Below, one piece after another: positions 1 to 6,130 of a stretch of DNA of 11,592 nt. The position numbers and the translations under genes are program-made. The notes below the pieces were generated by a model. That model was not told the origin of the DNA. It worked only from the letters and a program-made list of their open reading frames with translations, and ran no database searches. The DNA is from an uncultured Propionibacteriaceae bacterium (GTDB lineage: Bacteria > Actinomycetota > Actinomycetes > Propionibacteriales > Propionibacteriaceae): contig CAMCJC010000049.1 in NCBI GenBank assembly GCA_945875065.1, positions 1 to 11,592 on the forward strand. The letters run 5' to 3'. The stretch's first letter is position 1. Each line of letters opens with the position of its first letter.

Positions 1-217
1 TGCCCCGGAGCCCTGCAATCGGCTTGACGGCAGACAGCTCGCATGCATCCGGTGAGGTATGGCGCTCCGCAGCCGGTCAAAACCGAGGCGTCGCGGAACG
101 TCACGTACGCCGCGCTCCTGGCCCCCCTGACTCTCCCTCGCACCGCCACACACCTGCGACGCCGCCGTCCTCCTGGCTGTCCTTCGGAACGGCCCGCGTG
201 ACACCCGGCCGGAATGG

Positions 218-257
218 TAGATTCTCTGAGGAGCGGCGCCCGGCCGGTCTGGAAAGG
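218..257 (+). promoter_or_regulatory. Probable promoter -10 box and ribosome binding site of the glycan-modification operon
   Basis: A TANNNT-type -10 element, TAGATT, lies at 218-223. A possible -35, GTGACA at 198-203, is only 14 nt upstream, shorter than ideal. The shifted hexamer GATTCT at 220-225 would give 16 nt. A purine-rich Shine-Dalgarno GGAAAGG at 251-257 sits six bases before the ATG at 264 and decides that start over the out-of-frame ATG at 260. The promoter is inferred from motif match only. The 217 bases to its left show no convincing gene. Confidence 0.35.
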
Positions 258-263
258 CTATGA

Positions 264-878
264 ATGACACAGGCCACGACCATCGGTGTCGTCAACTACG
301 GGGTGGGGAACCTCGGGTCCGTGATGAACATGCTTCGCTACATCAACGCGATTCCCGTGATGGTCACCACCGCCGACGAGGTCGCCGCGCAGCACCACCT
401 CATCTTGCCCGGCGTCGGCTCCTACGACGCGGGCGCGGCGGGACTGCGGGCCTCGGGAATGGCCGACGCCATCGTGGCCCACGCCCATGCCGGCAAGCCG
501 CTGCTCGGCATCTGCCTCGGCATGCAGCTACTGCTCGAGGGCAGCGCGGAGGGCACCGAACCGGGCCTTGGCCTGATCCCCGGCCGCTGCGAGGCCTTCG
601 CCGACCACGTCGCCGACCGTCGCATCCCCCACATGGGCTGGAGTGACGTCCACGCCGACTCCGCTTCCGGCATTCGGTTGCCGGAGCCTGCGCGCTTCTA
701 CTTCGCACACTCGTATTTCGCTCCGCTCAGTGACGCCACTTGGGCGCGCGCCAGCTACGGCACCCAGTTCAGCGCCGTCGTCGGCCGCGACTGCGTCGTC
801 GGCATGCAGTTCCACCCCGAGAAGTCCCACCGCTTCGGCATGGCGGCCCTGACCGAGTTCGTGGGGTGGCGGGCATGA
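264..878 (+). CDS. hisH: HisH-like glutamine amidotransferase (class I glutaminase) of a sugar-amidination system
   Basis: A 204-residue class I (triad) glutaminase that hydrolyses glutamine to release ammonia for a partner synthase. The N-terminus GVVNYGVGNLGSV, the oxyanion strand PGVGSYDAG and the nucleophile elbow GICLGMQLL (Cys84) are clear. His184 and Glu186 in FHPEKS complete the Cys-His-Glu triad, and length is normal for HisH. The start at 264 follows a good Shine-Dalgarno at 251-257. The stop overlaps the next start (ATGA, 875-878), so the HisF-like partner is translationally coupled. No hisA, hisB, hisI or hisG is adjacent, and an N-acetyl sugar amidotransferase follows, so I infer that it feeds ammonia to sugar amidination (the HisH2 role in Pseudomonas aeruginosa O-antigen loci) and not to histidine synthesis. 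From the protein alone, a histidine-pathway HisH cannot be excluded. Confidence 0.88.
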   Translation: MTQATTIGVVNYGVGNLGSVMNMLRYINAIPVMVTTADEVAAQHHLILPGVGSYDAGAAGLRASGMADAIVAHAHAGKPLLGICLGMQLLLEGSAEGTEPGLGLIPGRCEAFADHVADRRIPHMGWSDVHADSASGIRLPEPARFYFAHSYFAPLSDATWARASYGTQFSAVVGRDCVVGMQFHPEKSHRFGMAALTEFVGWRA

Positions 879-1642
879 GGGCGCGCGTAATCGCGACGAT
901 GCAGCTGCTCGACGGCTTCGTCGTCAAGGCCCGGGGCTACGGGGAAACCACCTACATCGGGGATCCGATCAACACCGTCAAGATCTTCAACGACAAGGGC
1001 ATCGACGAACTCGTCGTCGTCGATATCTCCGCCCGCCGGGGCCGCCCCGTCGTCACGCCGCAGCAGATCGAGGACATCGCCACCGAAGCGTTCATGCCAC
1101 TCGCGTACGGCGGTGGCATCAAGACCTACTCGCAGGTCCGCGACATCCTATCTGCGGGCGTCGAGAAGGTCGTGTTCGGCTCCGGACTCCTAGACGCTCA
1201 GGACGCCGTCGCCGAGGCCTCCCGGAACTACGGCAAGCAGGCGGTCGTAGGCGCGATCGACGTCGGCATCGACGACCAGGGGCGACGCCGTCCGTTCCCC
1301 GGCGGCGGCGGCCGCCCCGTCGACCTCGACCCCGCCGAGTGGGCCCGCCAGGCCTGCGACCTCGGCGTCGGTGAACTCATCGTCACCGATATGGCGCGCG
1401 AGGGCGAGTTGCACGGCTACGACCTAGACCTCATCCGGTCCGTGTCGACGGCGGTGCCGGTCCCGGTGATCGCGCACGGCGGTGCCGGCAACATCCAGCA
1501 CTTCGCCGACGGGATCGCCGCCGGCGCCTCGGCGGTCGCCGCCGGGTCGATGTTCACCTTCTACGGTCCGCACCGGGCCGTGCTAATCACGTACCCGACC
1601 GACCGTGAGCTGGACGCCGTCCTGCCCCAGGTCGCTGAATAA
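875..1642 (+). CDS. hisF: HisF-like (βα)8-barrel, ammonia-conducting partner of the sugar amidotransferase
   Basis: A 255-residue TIM-barrel protein of the HisF family. The reading frame is open upstream to 740, but the ATG at 875 gives the canonical N-terminus RVIATMQLLDGFVVK and a 4-base overlap with the hisH-like stop, so I chose it. Family signatures are GDPINTVKIFND, ELVVVDIS, LAYGGGIK and VIAHGGAGN. The first catalytic Asp of true HisF (Asp11 in Thermotoga, CLDVKDG) aligns with Gln10. The second (AID, Asp130) is kept. The phosphate-side motif SIDRDGT reads DMAREGE. These changes argue against imidazole-glycerol-phosphate synthase activity. They fit the HisF2 paralogues that dock a glutaminase and pass ammonia to a WbpG/PseA-type enzyme. 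The loop around residues 148-156 is unusually glycine-rich (FPGGGGRP). Role is inferred from context and family. Confidence 0.85.
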   Translation: MRARVIATMQLLDGFVVKARGYGETTYIGDPINTVKIFNDKGIDELVVVDISARRGRPVVTPQQIEDIATEAFMPLAYGGGIKTYSQVRDILSAGVEKVVFGSGLLDAQDAVAEASRNYGKQAVVGAIDVGIDDQGRRRPFPGGGGRPVDLDPAEWARQACDLGVGELIVTDMAREGELHGYDLDLIRSVSTAVPVPVIAHGGAGNIQHFADGIAAGASAVAAGSMFTFYGPHRAVLITYPTDRELDAVLPQVAE

Positions 1643-1647
1643 AGGAG
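1641..1647 (+). promoter_or_regulatory. Ribosome binding site overlapping the hisF-like stop codon
   Basis: AAAGGAG overlaps the TAA stop (1640-1642) of the HisF-like gene and lies five bases before the ATG at 1653. It fixes the start of the amidotransferase at 1653 and not at an in-frame GTG/ATG-type codon inside the previous gene at 1605. Confidence 0.7.
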
Positions 1648-1652
1648 CTCAT

Positions 1653-2774
1653 ATGGCCGTTCTGGAGTGCAGCCGCTGCATCATGCGCAGCACCGACGAT
1701 CCCGACCTTGAGCTGGTCGACGGGATCTGCAACCACTGCCGTCGCTACGAAGAACTCCTCCCCAGCCGCGTCTTCACCGGCGCCGACGGCGAGGCCCGCC
1801 TCGCAGCGATGGTCGACGAGATCAAACGGGCCGGAGCTAAGAACCGGTACGACTGCCTCATCGGCCTCTCCGGCGGCGTCGATTCGACATCAGTCGCCGT
1901 CAAGGTCAAGGAGCTCGGCCTGCGGCCGCTGGCATTCCACGTCGACAACGGCTGGAACACCGAGTTGGCGGTAAGCAACGTCGAGAAGACGGTCAAGGCG
2001 CTCGACCTCGACCTCGTAACGAAGGTCCTGGATCTACGGCAGTTCTACGACCTCCAGCGCTCGTTCCTGCTCGCCTCGACGCCCGACGCCGACATCCCCG
2101 CCGACCACGCCATCCAGGCGTGCATGTGGCAGTTCGCCCGCAAGTACAACATCAAGTACATCATCTCGGGCATGAACTTCCGCACCGAGGCGATCAGCGT
2201 CCCGTCATGGTCTTACGGCCACTCCGACTGGCGCTACATCAAGGCCGTCCATCAGCAGTTCGGGCGCGAAAAGCTCACCGACTACCCGCACTTCGGATTC
2301 ACCGAACTCGGCTACACGAACGTCGTCAAGCGGGTGCGAATCGTCAGCATCCTCAACTACTTCGACTACAACAAGGCCGAGGCGATCAAGGAGATGCAGG
2401 AACGTCTCGACTGGCGGCCTTACCCGGGAAAGCACTTCGAGTCGATCTTCACGCGGTTCCTGCAGGGCTACATCTTCCCGGTTAAGTTCAACATCGATAA
2501 GCGACGCGGCCACCTGTCGGATCTGATCAATTCCGGACAGATCACCCGCGAGCAGGCTCTCGAAGAGATCCAGCAGAACGACTACACCGAGGACCTGATC
2601 CGTCGCGACCGCGAGTTCTTCTGCAAGAAGCTGAACTTCAGCGACGCTGATTTCGAAGCCCTCATGGCGGCGCCGGTCAAGTCGTTCCGCGACTACAAGA
2701 ACTCCTACGGTTTCGTACAGTTCCTGCGGAACACCGTCAACGTCCTGCGTAAGAGGGGCTGGTACCCGAAGTGA
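1653..2774 (+). CDS. N-acetyl sugar amidotransferase (WbpG/PseA/WbuX type)
   Basis: A 373-residue member of the N-acetyl sugar amidotransferase family, a branch of the PP-loop ATP pyrophosphatases. An N-terminal zinc-ribbon has paired cysteines Cys6/Cys9 (CSRC) and Cys26/Cys29 (CNHC). The ATP-binding loop LIGLSGGVDSTSVA follows at about residues 69-82, then the GWNTELAVSNVEK strand-helix typical of the family. Family members use ATP and ammonia to convert a sugar acetamido group into an acetamidino group, as in P. aeruginosa O-antigen and in acetamidino forms of pseudaminic and legionaminic acids. The ammonia comes from the two preceding gene products. The gene is 10 bases after the HisF-like stop and its own stop overlaps the GTG of the glycosyltransferase (GTGA, 2771-2774). 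The exact sugar acceptor cannot be read from the sequence. Family assignment is firm. Confidence 0.9.
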   Translation: MAVLECSRCIMRSTDDPDLELVDGICNHCRRYEELLPSRVFTGADGEARLAAMVDEIKRAGAKNRYDCLIGLSGGVDSTSVAVKVKELGLRPLAFHVDNGWNTELAVSNVEKTVKALDLDLVTKVLDLRQFYDLQRSFLLASTPDADIPADHAIQACMWQFARKYNIKYIISGMNFRTEAISVPSWSYGHSDWRYIKAVHQQFGREKLTDYPHFGFTELGYTNVVKRVRIVSILNYFDYNKAEAIKEMQERLDWRPYPGKHFESIFTRFLQGYIFPVKFNIDKRRGHLSDLINSGQITREQALEEIQQNDYTEDLIRRDREFFCKKLNFSDADFEALMAAPVKSFRDYKNSYGFVQFLRNTVNVLRKRGWYPK

Positions 2775-3892
2775 GCCTCGCCCTGCACCTCTACCAGTCG
2801 CCGATGGACAACGAGTCCCGGCTCATGCGGATGGCCCGCAGCATCACCAGCGTGAAGCCTGGCGTGCAGGTGCGGCTGGTGGGGCTGCAGGTTGACGAGC
2901 GATCGGGGCTGCAGCCCGTCGAGCCGGGCATCGTCATCGACCGCGTCGGCAACCCGACGCCGAAGCACGACACGCTCGCGAGTCGCTTCCAGAAGGTCGG
3001 GGGCTGGTTCCAGCAGGTATACCGCGACTACCGCGACGAGGACATCGCTGTCGTCAGCGCTCACGCCGTGTGGGCCCTGCCGCTGGCATGGCAGCTGGCG
3101 CGCCGCGCGAAGGCCCCGCTCGTGTACAACCCGCACGAGTTGGAGACCCGCACCCCAACCATGACCGGGGTGAAGAAGACCTTGGCGGAGCAGGTCGAGG
3201 CGCGGTTCATTCGCCGCTGCCAGGTCGTCACGGCCGTCAATGATGAGATCGCCGACTGGTACGCCGACCGTTACCGCATCTCCCGCCCCATCGTCGTGTG
3301 TAACTTCCCTGCCGCCGCGACGCACGATGTGCCCGCCCGCGGCCTGCGCCGCGAACTCGGCCTGGCCGACGACGAGGTGTTGTTCGTCCATACCGGGAAC
3401 CTCACCGGGGGCCGCAACATTCCGCTGATCCTCTCGGAGTTCGAAGCCGCGGGGCGCCATCACATCCTGTTCGTCGGCGCCGGCGAACTCCAAGGCGATG
3501 TCGAGGCGGCGGCCGCGCGATCGTCGTTCATCCACCACATGCCGCCGGTGCCGCCCGACCAGGTCGTCTCAGTCGTCAAGGGGGCGGATCTGGCGCTGTC
3601 GCTGATCGAGACACTCGCGCAGTCGTACGCGTGGTCGTCGCCGAACAAGCTCTTCGAGGCCTTGGCCGCCGGCACCCCACCGGTCGCCTCCGACCTGCCG
3701 GAAGCGCGTCGTCGTCTAGGAACGCTCGCATCGGACCTGATCCTGACATCTCCGGCCGATCAACTCCACGGTTTTCTAGCACACCTCGACCGCCCCCAGG
3801 CGCTGCGCTACCGGGAACAGTTGGCCCCCCTGCCAACCTGGGAACAGGGCGTCGGCCCAATGCTCGACGCCTACCGCCGCCTGCTGGGCTAG
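2771..3892 (+). CDS. Glycosyltransferase, GT4-like (GT-B fold)
   Basis: A 373-residue protein with the layout of a GT4/glycosyltransferase group 1 enzyme. The N-terminal Rossmann half contains YNPHELE (residues 119-124). The C-terminal half begins near ELGLADDEVLFVHTGNLTGGRN and has HHILFVGAGEL and the nucleotide-sugar-binding segment SPNKLFEALAAGTPPVASD (from residue 290), where Glu296 occupies the conserved acidic position. It would transfer a sugar from a nucleotide donor to a lipid-linked or protein-linked acceptor at the cytoplasmic face. No transmembrane segment is evident. The start is GTG in a 4-base GTGA overlap with the amidotransferase stop, so the two are translationally coupled. 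This suggests that it acts on the acetamidino sugar or the same glycan. Donor and acceptor are unknown. Confidence 0.8.
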   Translation: MSLALHLYQSPMDNESRLMRMARSITSVKPGVQVRLVGLQVDERSGLQPVEPGIVIDRVGNPTPKHDTLASRFQKVGGWFQQVYRDYRDEDIAVVSAHAVWALPLAWQLARRAKAPLVYNPHELETRTPTMTGVKKTLAEQVEARFIRRCQVVTAVNDEIADWYADRYRISRPIVVCNFPAAATHDVPARGLRRELGLADDEVLFVHTGNLTGGRNIPLILSEFEAAGRHHILFVGAGELQGDVEAAAARSSFIHHMPPVPPDQVVSVVKGADLALSLIETLAQSYAWSSPNKLFEALAAGTPPVASDLPEARRRLGTLASDLILTSPADQLHGFLAHLDRPQALRYREQLAPLPTWEQGVGPMLDAYRRLLG

Positions 3893-3947
3893 CTGCCGAT
3901 CAGGCTGCAGCTCACCTCGCAACCGAACCAGACAGCTACCCTTTCGG

Positions 3948-4031
3948 GCACGAATCGCCGTTTTGGGTGAACGGGGGTGCCTGCGACTAGGGGGTTTGCA
4001 GCCGTAGTTCACCTGGCCCGGCGATTCGTGC
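3948..4031. repeat. 84-nt imperfect inverted repeat / long hairpin
   Basis: The outer arms GCACGAATCGCCG (3948-3960) and CGGCGATTCGTGC (4019-4031) are perfect 13-bp complements. After a symmetric 4-nt internal loop (TTTT opposite GGCC), a second stem pairs GGTGAAC (3966-3972) with GTTCACC (4007-4013). A G-T wobble at 3965/4014 and possible T-G wobbles at 3963-3964/4015-4016 extend it. The 34-nt apical part (3973-4006) could form a small CTGC/GCAG stem (3981-3984 with 3998-4001). No T-tract follows, so it is not a textbook intrinsic terminator. It could be a terminator-like or structured RNA element, a DNA site, or a miniature palindromic repeat. The pairing is seen directly and function is unknown. 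Confidence 0.75.
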
Positions 4032-4075
4032 ACGTATCAGGAGGGGCGTGGATTTGCACCTCGGCACGGAGTTGA

Positions 4076-4112
4076 CCACCTGAGGAACGACCCACCTGAG
4101 GCACGGCCCACC
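4076..4112. repeat. Short 16-bp tandem direct repeat
   Basis: CCACCTGAGG occurs at 4076-4085 and again at 4092-4101. The matched 16-bp units differ by few bases (CCACCTGAGGAACGAC, CCACCTGAGGCACGGC), and a partial third copy, CCACC, starts exactly one period later at 4108. A degraded unit (CACCTCGGCACGG) may begin at 4057. The array is small and could be slippage debris or clustered protein-binding half-sites. Confidence 0.55.
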
Positions 4113-4312
4113 GGCCGCCAAGACCGCGATCACCGATCAGGGCCGACCGCCAGCTCGAATCGCCACCCGCGACCCACGCCGACGACGTTTCGTCCAAGCC
4201 CCGCGACGCGTCACCCTCCCCCAGTCGCACCAGAACTCCCGGTGCTTAGCCGAAAGCCCAAGCCCGGCCCAGGACGGCGACGTTCGACCTTAGTTCGTAT
4301 CGCGGGCGTTGT

Positions 4313-4341
4313 CTGACGACTGCCCAGTTCGGCGCTAAGTT
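4313..4341 (+). promoter_or_regulatory. Probable metPS promoter
   Basis: CTGACG (4313-4318, resembling TTGACA) and TAAGTT (4336-4341, TANNNT) are separated by 17 bases, giving a good housekeeping-sigma promoter and a transcript start near 4348. The leader is then about 25 nt and contains the small inverted repeat GGGTTAATCCC and the Shine-Dalgarno GGAG at 4364-4367, five bases before the metP ATG. Based on motif match only. Confidence 0.45.
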
Positions 4342-4372
4342 TCGGGGGTTAATCCCTAGTCACGGAGCAGTA

Positions 4373-5908
4373 ATGGCTAAGCGCTCACAAAAGCAGGAGA
4401 TCTTCAACTCCCGCAACTACTTCATCCTGGCGGCCATCGGCTCGGCCGTCGGGCTCGGGAACATCTGGCGATTCCCGTACGTCGCTTTCAAGAACGGCGG
4501 CGGGGCGTTCATCCTCCCGTACCTCGTGGCGCTGCTCGCGGCGGGCATCCCGCTGTTGTTCTTCGACTACGCGCTCGGTCATCGCTATCGCGGCTCCGCG
4601 CCGCTCGTGCTGCGTCGCATGGGTAAATGGACCGAGGCGCTCGGCTGGTGGCAGGTAATGGTCTGCGTGACCATCGCGATCTACTACGCGGCGGTAGTCG
4701 CCTGGGCCGGGTCCTACACCGTCTTCAGCTTCAACCAGGCCTGGGGTGACGACCCCGCCAAGTTCCTCATGAACGACTTCCTGCACGTCGCGGAGACGCC
4801 GGGCGTCGGCTTCGACTTCGTGCCCTCGCTGGTCGGACCGATGCTGATCGTGTGGAGCGTGGTGCTGGTGACGATCGCGCTGGGGGTCAATAAGGGCCTG
4901 GCGTTCGCGAACCTGGTCTTCATGCCGCTGCTGGTGATCATGTTCGTCGTCCTCGTGCTGCAGGCGCTGTTCCTGCCCGGTGCCGCCGAAGGTCTCAACG
5001 CCTTGTTCACCCCGAACTGGAGCGCGCTGGGCGACCCGGGGGTGTGGTCGGCCGCGTTCGGCCAGATCTTCTTCTCCCTGTCGGTCGGCTTCGGCATCAT
5101 GCTGACCTACGCGTCGTACCTGAAGCGCCGCACCGACCTGACCGGCTCCGGACTGGTCGTCGGCTTCTCCAACTCCGGTTTTGAGTTGCTGGCCGGCATT
5201 GGCGTCTTCGCTGCCCTCGGGTTCATGGCGAGCCAGGCCGGCGCGAGCGTCGATCAGGTCGCGGGCGGCGGCATCACCCTCGCGTTCGTGGCCTTCCCAA
5301 CGATCATCTCGCAGGCCCCGTTCGGCGCACTGATGGGCGTCCTCTTCTTCGGGTCGCTGACGGTGGCGGGCATCACGTCGATGCTGAGCATCCTTGAAGT
5401 GATCGTCGCGGCTGTCCGCGACAAGGTCCACATCGCCAAGCCCATCGCGACGCTCATCATCGGCATCCAGATGGCCATCGACTCCATCTCCCTCCTGTCG
5501 ACGCGCACCGGCCTGTACTTCCTCGACATCACCGACGAGTTCGTCAACAAGTACGGCATCCTCGCCGGCGCCCTGGCGTGCATCGTCGCGGTCGCCTGGA
5601 TCGTTCGGAAGCTGCCGGTCCTAAAGCGCCACCTCAACCGGTTCTCCAGCTTCCCTGCGGGCACCATCTGGCTGGTGATGGTCGGCGTGCTAGCACCCGT
5701 CGTCCTCGGCTATATGCTCATCACCGACCTGCTGGAGAAGCTGCGAAAGCCCTACGAGGACTACCCGCTGCACCTGCTGAACGTCTACGGCTGGGGCATG
5801 TCGCTCTCCCTAGTCGTGGCCGGTGTGCTGCTGACCTTCATCCCCTGGCGTCGCGCGATCAAGACCGACTTCGACGAATACCACAACGAGCACGAGGTTT
5901 CAGCATGA
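4373..5908 (+). CDS. metP: Sodium-coupled methionine/alanine importer, NSS family (MetP)
   Basis: A 511-residue polytopic membrane protein of the neurotransmitter:sodium symporter (SNF) family with the LeuT fold. TM1 carries the signature AAIGSAVGLGNIWRFPY (residues 20-36). The LeuT sodium and substrate residues align with Gly23, Ser24, Ala25, Val26, Leu28, Gly29 and Asn30. KNGGGAFILPY and GIPLLFFDYALG follow as in the family, then further hydrophobic segments up to a C-terminal helix near residue 490 and a short charged tail. The start at 4373 has a GGAG five bases after which the ATG follows. The gene overlaps by four bases (ATGA) a tiny second gene with the features of MetS, an arrangement matching the MetPS methionine/alanine system characterised in Corynebacterium glutamicum. 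Substrate is inferred from this pairing. Other neutral amino acids remain possible. Confidence 0.88.
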   Translation: MAKRSQKQEIFNSRNYFILAAIGSAVGLGNIWRFPYVAFKNGGGAFILPYLVALLAAGIPLLFFDYALGHRYRGSAPLVLRRMGKWTEALGWWQVMVCVTIAIYYAAVVAWAGSYTVFSFNQAWGDDPAKFLMNDFLHVAETPGVGFDFVPSLVGPMLIVWSVVLVTIALGVNKGLAFANLVFMPLLVIMFVVLVLQALFLPGAAEGLNALFTPNWSALGDPGVWSAAFGQIFFSLSVGFGIMLTYASYLKRRTDLTGSGLVVGFSNSGFELLAGIGVFAALGFMASQAGASVDQVAGGGITLAFVAFPTIISQAPFGALMGVLFFGSLTVAGITSMLSILEVIVAAVRDKVHIAKPIATLIIGIQMAIDSISLLSTRTGLYFLDITDEFVNKYGILAGALACIVAVAWIVRKLPVLKRHLNRFSSFPAGTIWLVMVGVLAPVVLGYMLITDLLEKLRKPYEDYPLHLLNVYGWGMSLSLVVAGVLLTFIPWRRAIKTDFDEYHNEHEVSA

Positions 5909-6072
5909 GCATGTCCGCCATCGTCATGATGACCCTCGCCATCGCCACCATCTGGGGTGGCCTGGTGGCGGCGGCCGTCAACCTGTTCCGCCGCCCCGAC
6001 CTGTCCGCCCACGACCACACCCCCTCTGACACCGAGCGCGCCTCCGGCAGGGCCGAAACCGCCACGCCCTGA
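5905..6072 (+). CDS. metS: MetS, small subunit of the NSS methionine/alanine importer
   Basis: A 55-residue single-pass membrane protein. One hydrophobic helix spans about residues 3-26 (SAIVMMTLAIATIWGGLVAA). It contains the IWGGL motif that marks MetS-type subunits, followed by a basic RRPD boundary and a polar, acidic, probably cytoplasmic tail. The ATG at 5905 overlaps the metP stop by four bases and is preceded by GAGG at 5894-5897, so translation is coupled. A second ATG at 5911 would shorten it by two residues. In C. glutamicum the small subunit is required with MetP for transport. Its mechanism is poorly understood. The gene is short enough to be missed by automatic annotation. Confidence 0.85.
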   Translation: MSMSAIVMMTLAIATIWGGLVAAAVNLFRRPDLSAHDHTPSDTERASGRAETATP

Positions 6073-6100
6073 GAATCCGCGGGGAAGCTCACAGGGTTTT
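6067..6100 (+). terminator. Possible intrinsic terminator of metPS
   Basis: CCCTG (6067-6071) pairs with CAGGG (6092-6096), or TGAG pairs with CTCA in an alternative register with a CA bulge. TTTTCTGT follows directly. The left arm overlaps the metS stop codon. A terminator here would separate metPS from the penicillin-binding protein gene, which has its own -10 box. The stem is short, so confidence is moderate. Confidence 0.4.
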
Positions 6101-6117
6101 CTGTCGGCTTCCTCACG

Positions 6118-6123
6118 TAGTAT
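6118..6123 (+). promoter_or_regulatory. -10 box implying leaderless transcription of the penicillin-binding protein gene
   Basis: TAGTAT (6118-6123) is a strong TANNNT -10 element. Seven bases separate it from the ATG at 6131, which places the transcript start at or within a base of that ATG. No Shine-Dalgarno is visible ahead of either ATG (6122 or 6131), and the 6122 ATG lies inside the -10 box. The -35 region (around 6095-6102, GGTTTTCT) is poor. Confidence 0.5.
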
Positions 6124-6130
6124 GGCTAGC

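Larger units (their letters stand above)
3893..4372. other. 480-base intergenic region between the glycan operon and metPS
   Basis: No open frame here has a convincing protein: the candidates are short, rich in Arg/Pro or Gly and lack family motifs. Directly after the glycosyltransferase stop is only a weak 6-bp hairpin (3891-3896 with 3907-3912, no T-run). The gap then holds the long inverted repeat at 3948-4031, a 16-bp tandem repeat at 4076-4112, and the metP promoter at 4313-4341. I see no tRNA, transposase remnant or recognisable SAM riboswitch. The stretch from about 4113 to 4312 shows nothing that I can name. Confidence 0.6.

Noticed and set aside
3..263. Open frame from the left edge ending at 263, one base before the HisH-like start, as the tail of an upstream gene
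   Set aside because: Its product is Arg/Pro/Ser-rich without family motifs, third-position G/C is weaker than in the neighbours, and a -10 box and Shine-Dalgarno fit better in this stretch. The adjacency to the ATG is probably chance.
740..874. 45-residue N-terminal extension of the HisF-like protein
   Set aside because: It is a shadow of the hisH-like frame. The ATG at 875 gives the family N-terminus and an ATGA overlap.
3891..3912. Hairpin directly after the glycosyltransferase stop as an intrinsic terminator
   Set aside because: The stem is six base pairs with a ten-base loop and no T-tract follows.
4039..4083. AGGAGGGG followed by GTG and an 11-codon frame (possible leader peptide)
   Set aside because: Only three bases separate the core Shine-Dalgarno from the GTG, the peptide has no run of regulatory codons, and the metP promoter lies far downstream of it. 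Probably chance in purine-rich DNA.
4009..4230. 73-residue reverse-strand frame in the gap after the glycosyltransferase gene
   Set aside because: No recognisable domain, poor composition, no Shine-Dalgarno, and it crosses the inverted repeat.
4260..4372. SAM or other methionine-responsive riboswitch ahead of metP
   Set aside because: I looked for conserved SAM-riboswitch core segments and found none. The predicted leader from 4348 is only about 25 nt.
4385..5431. 348-residue reverse-strand frame opposite metP
   Set aside because: It is the antisense shadow of a GC-rich membrane-protein gene: His/Asp/Arg/Glu-rich, low complexity, no motif.
5957..6130. Upstream extension of the penicillin-binding protein frame
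   Set aside because: It overlaps metS out of frame, encodes Pro/Ser-rich sequence, and the promoter -10 at 6118 excludes it from the transcript.
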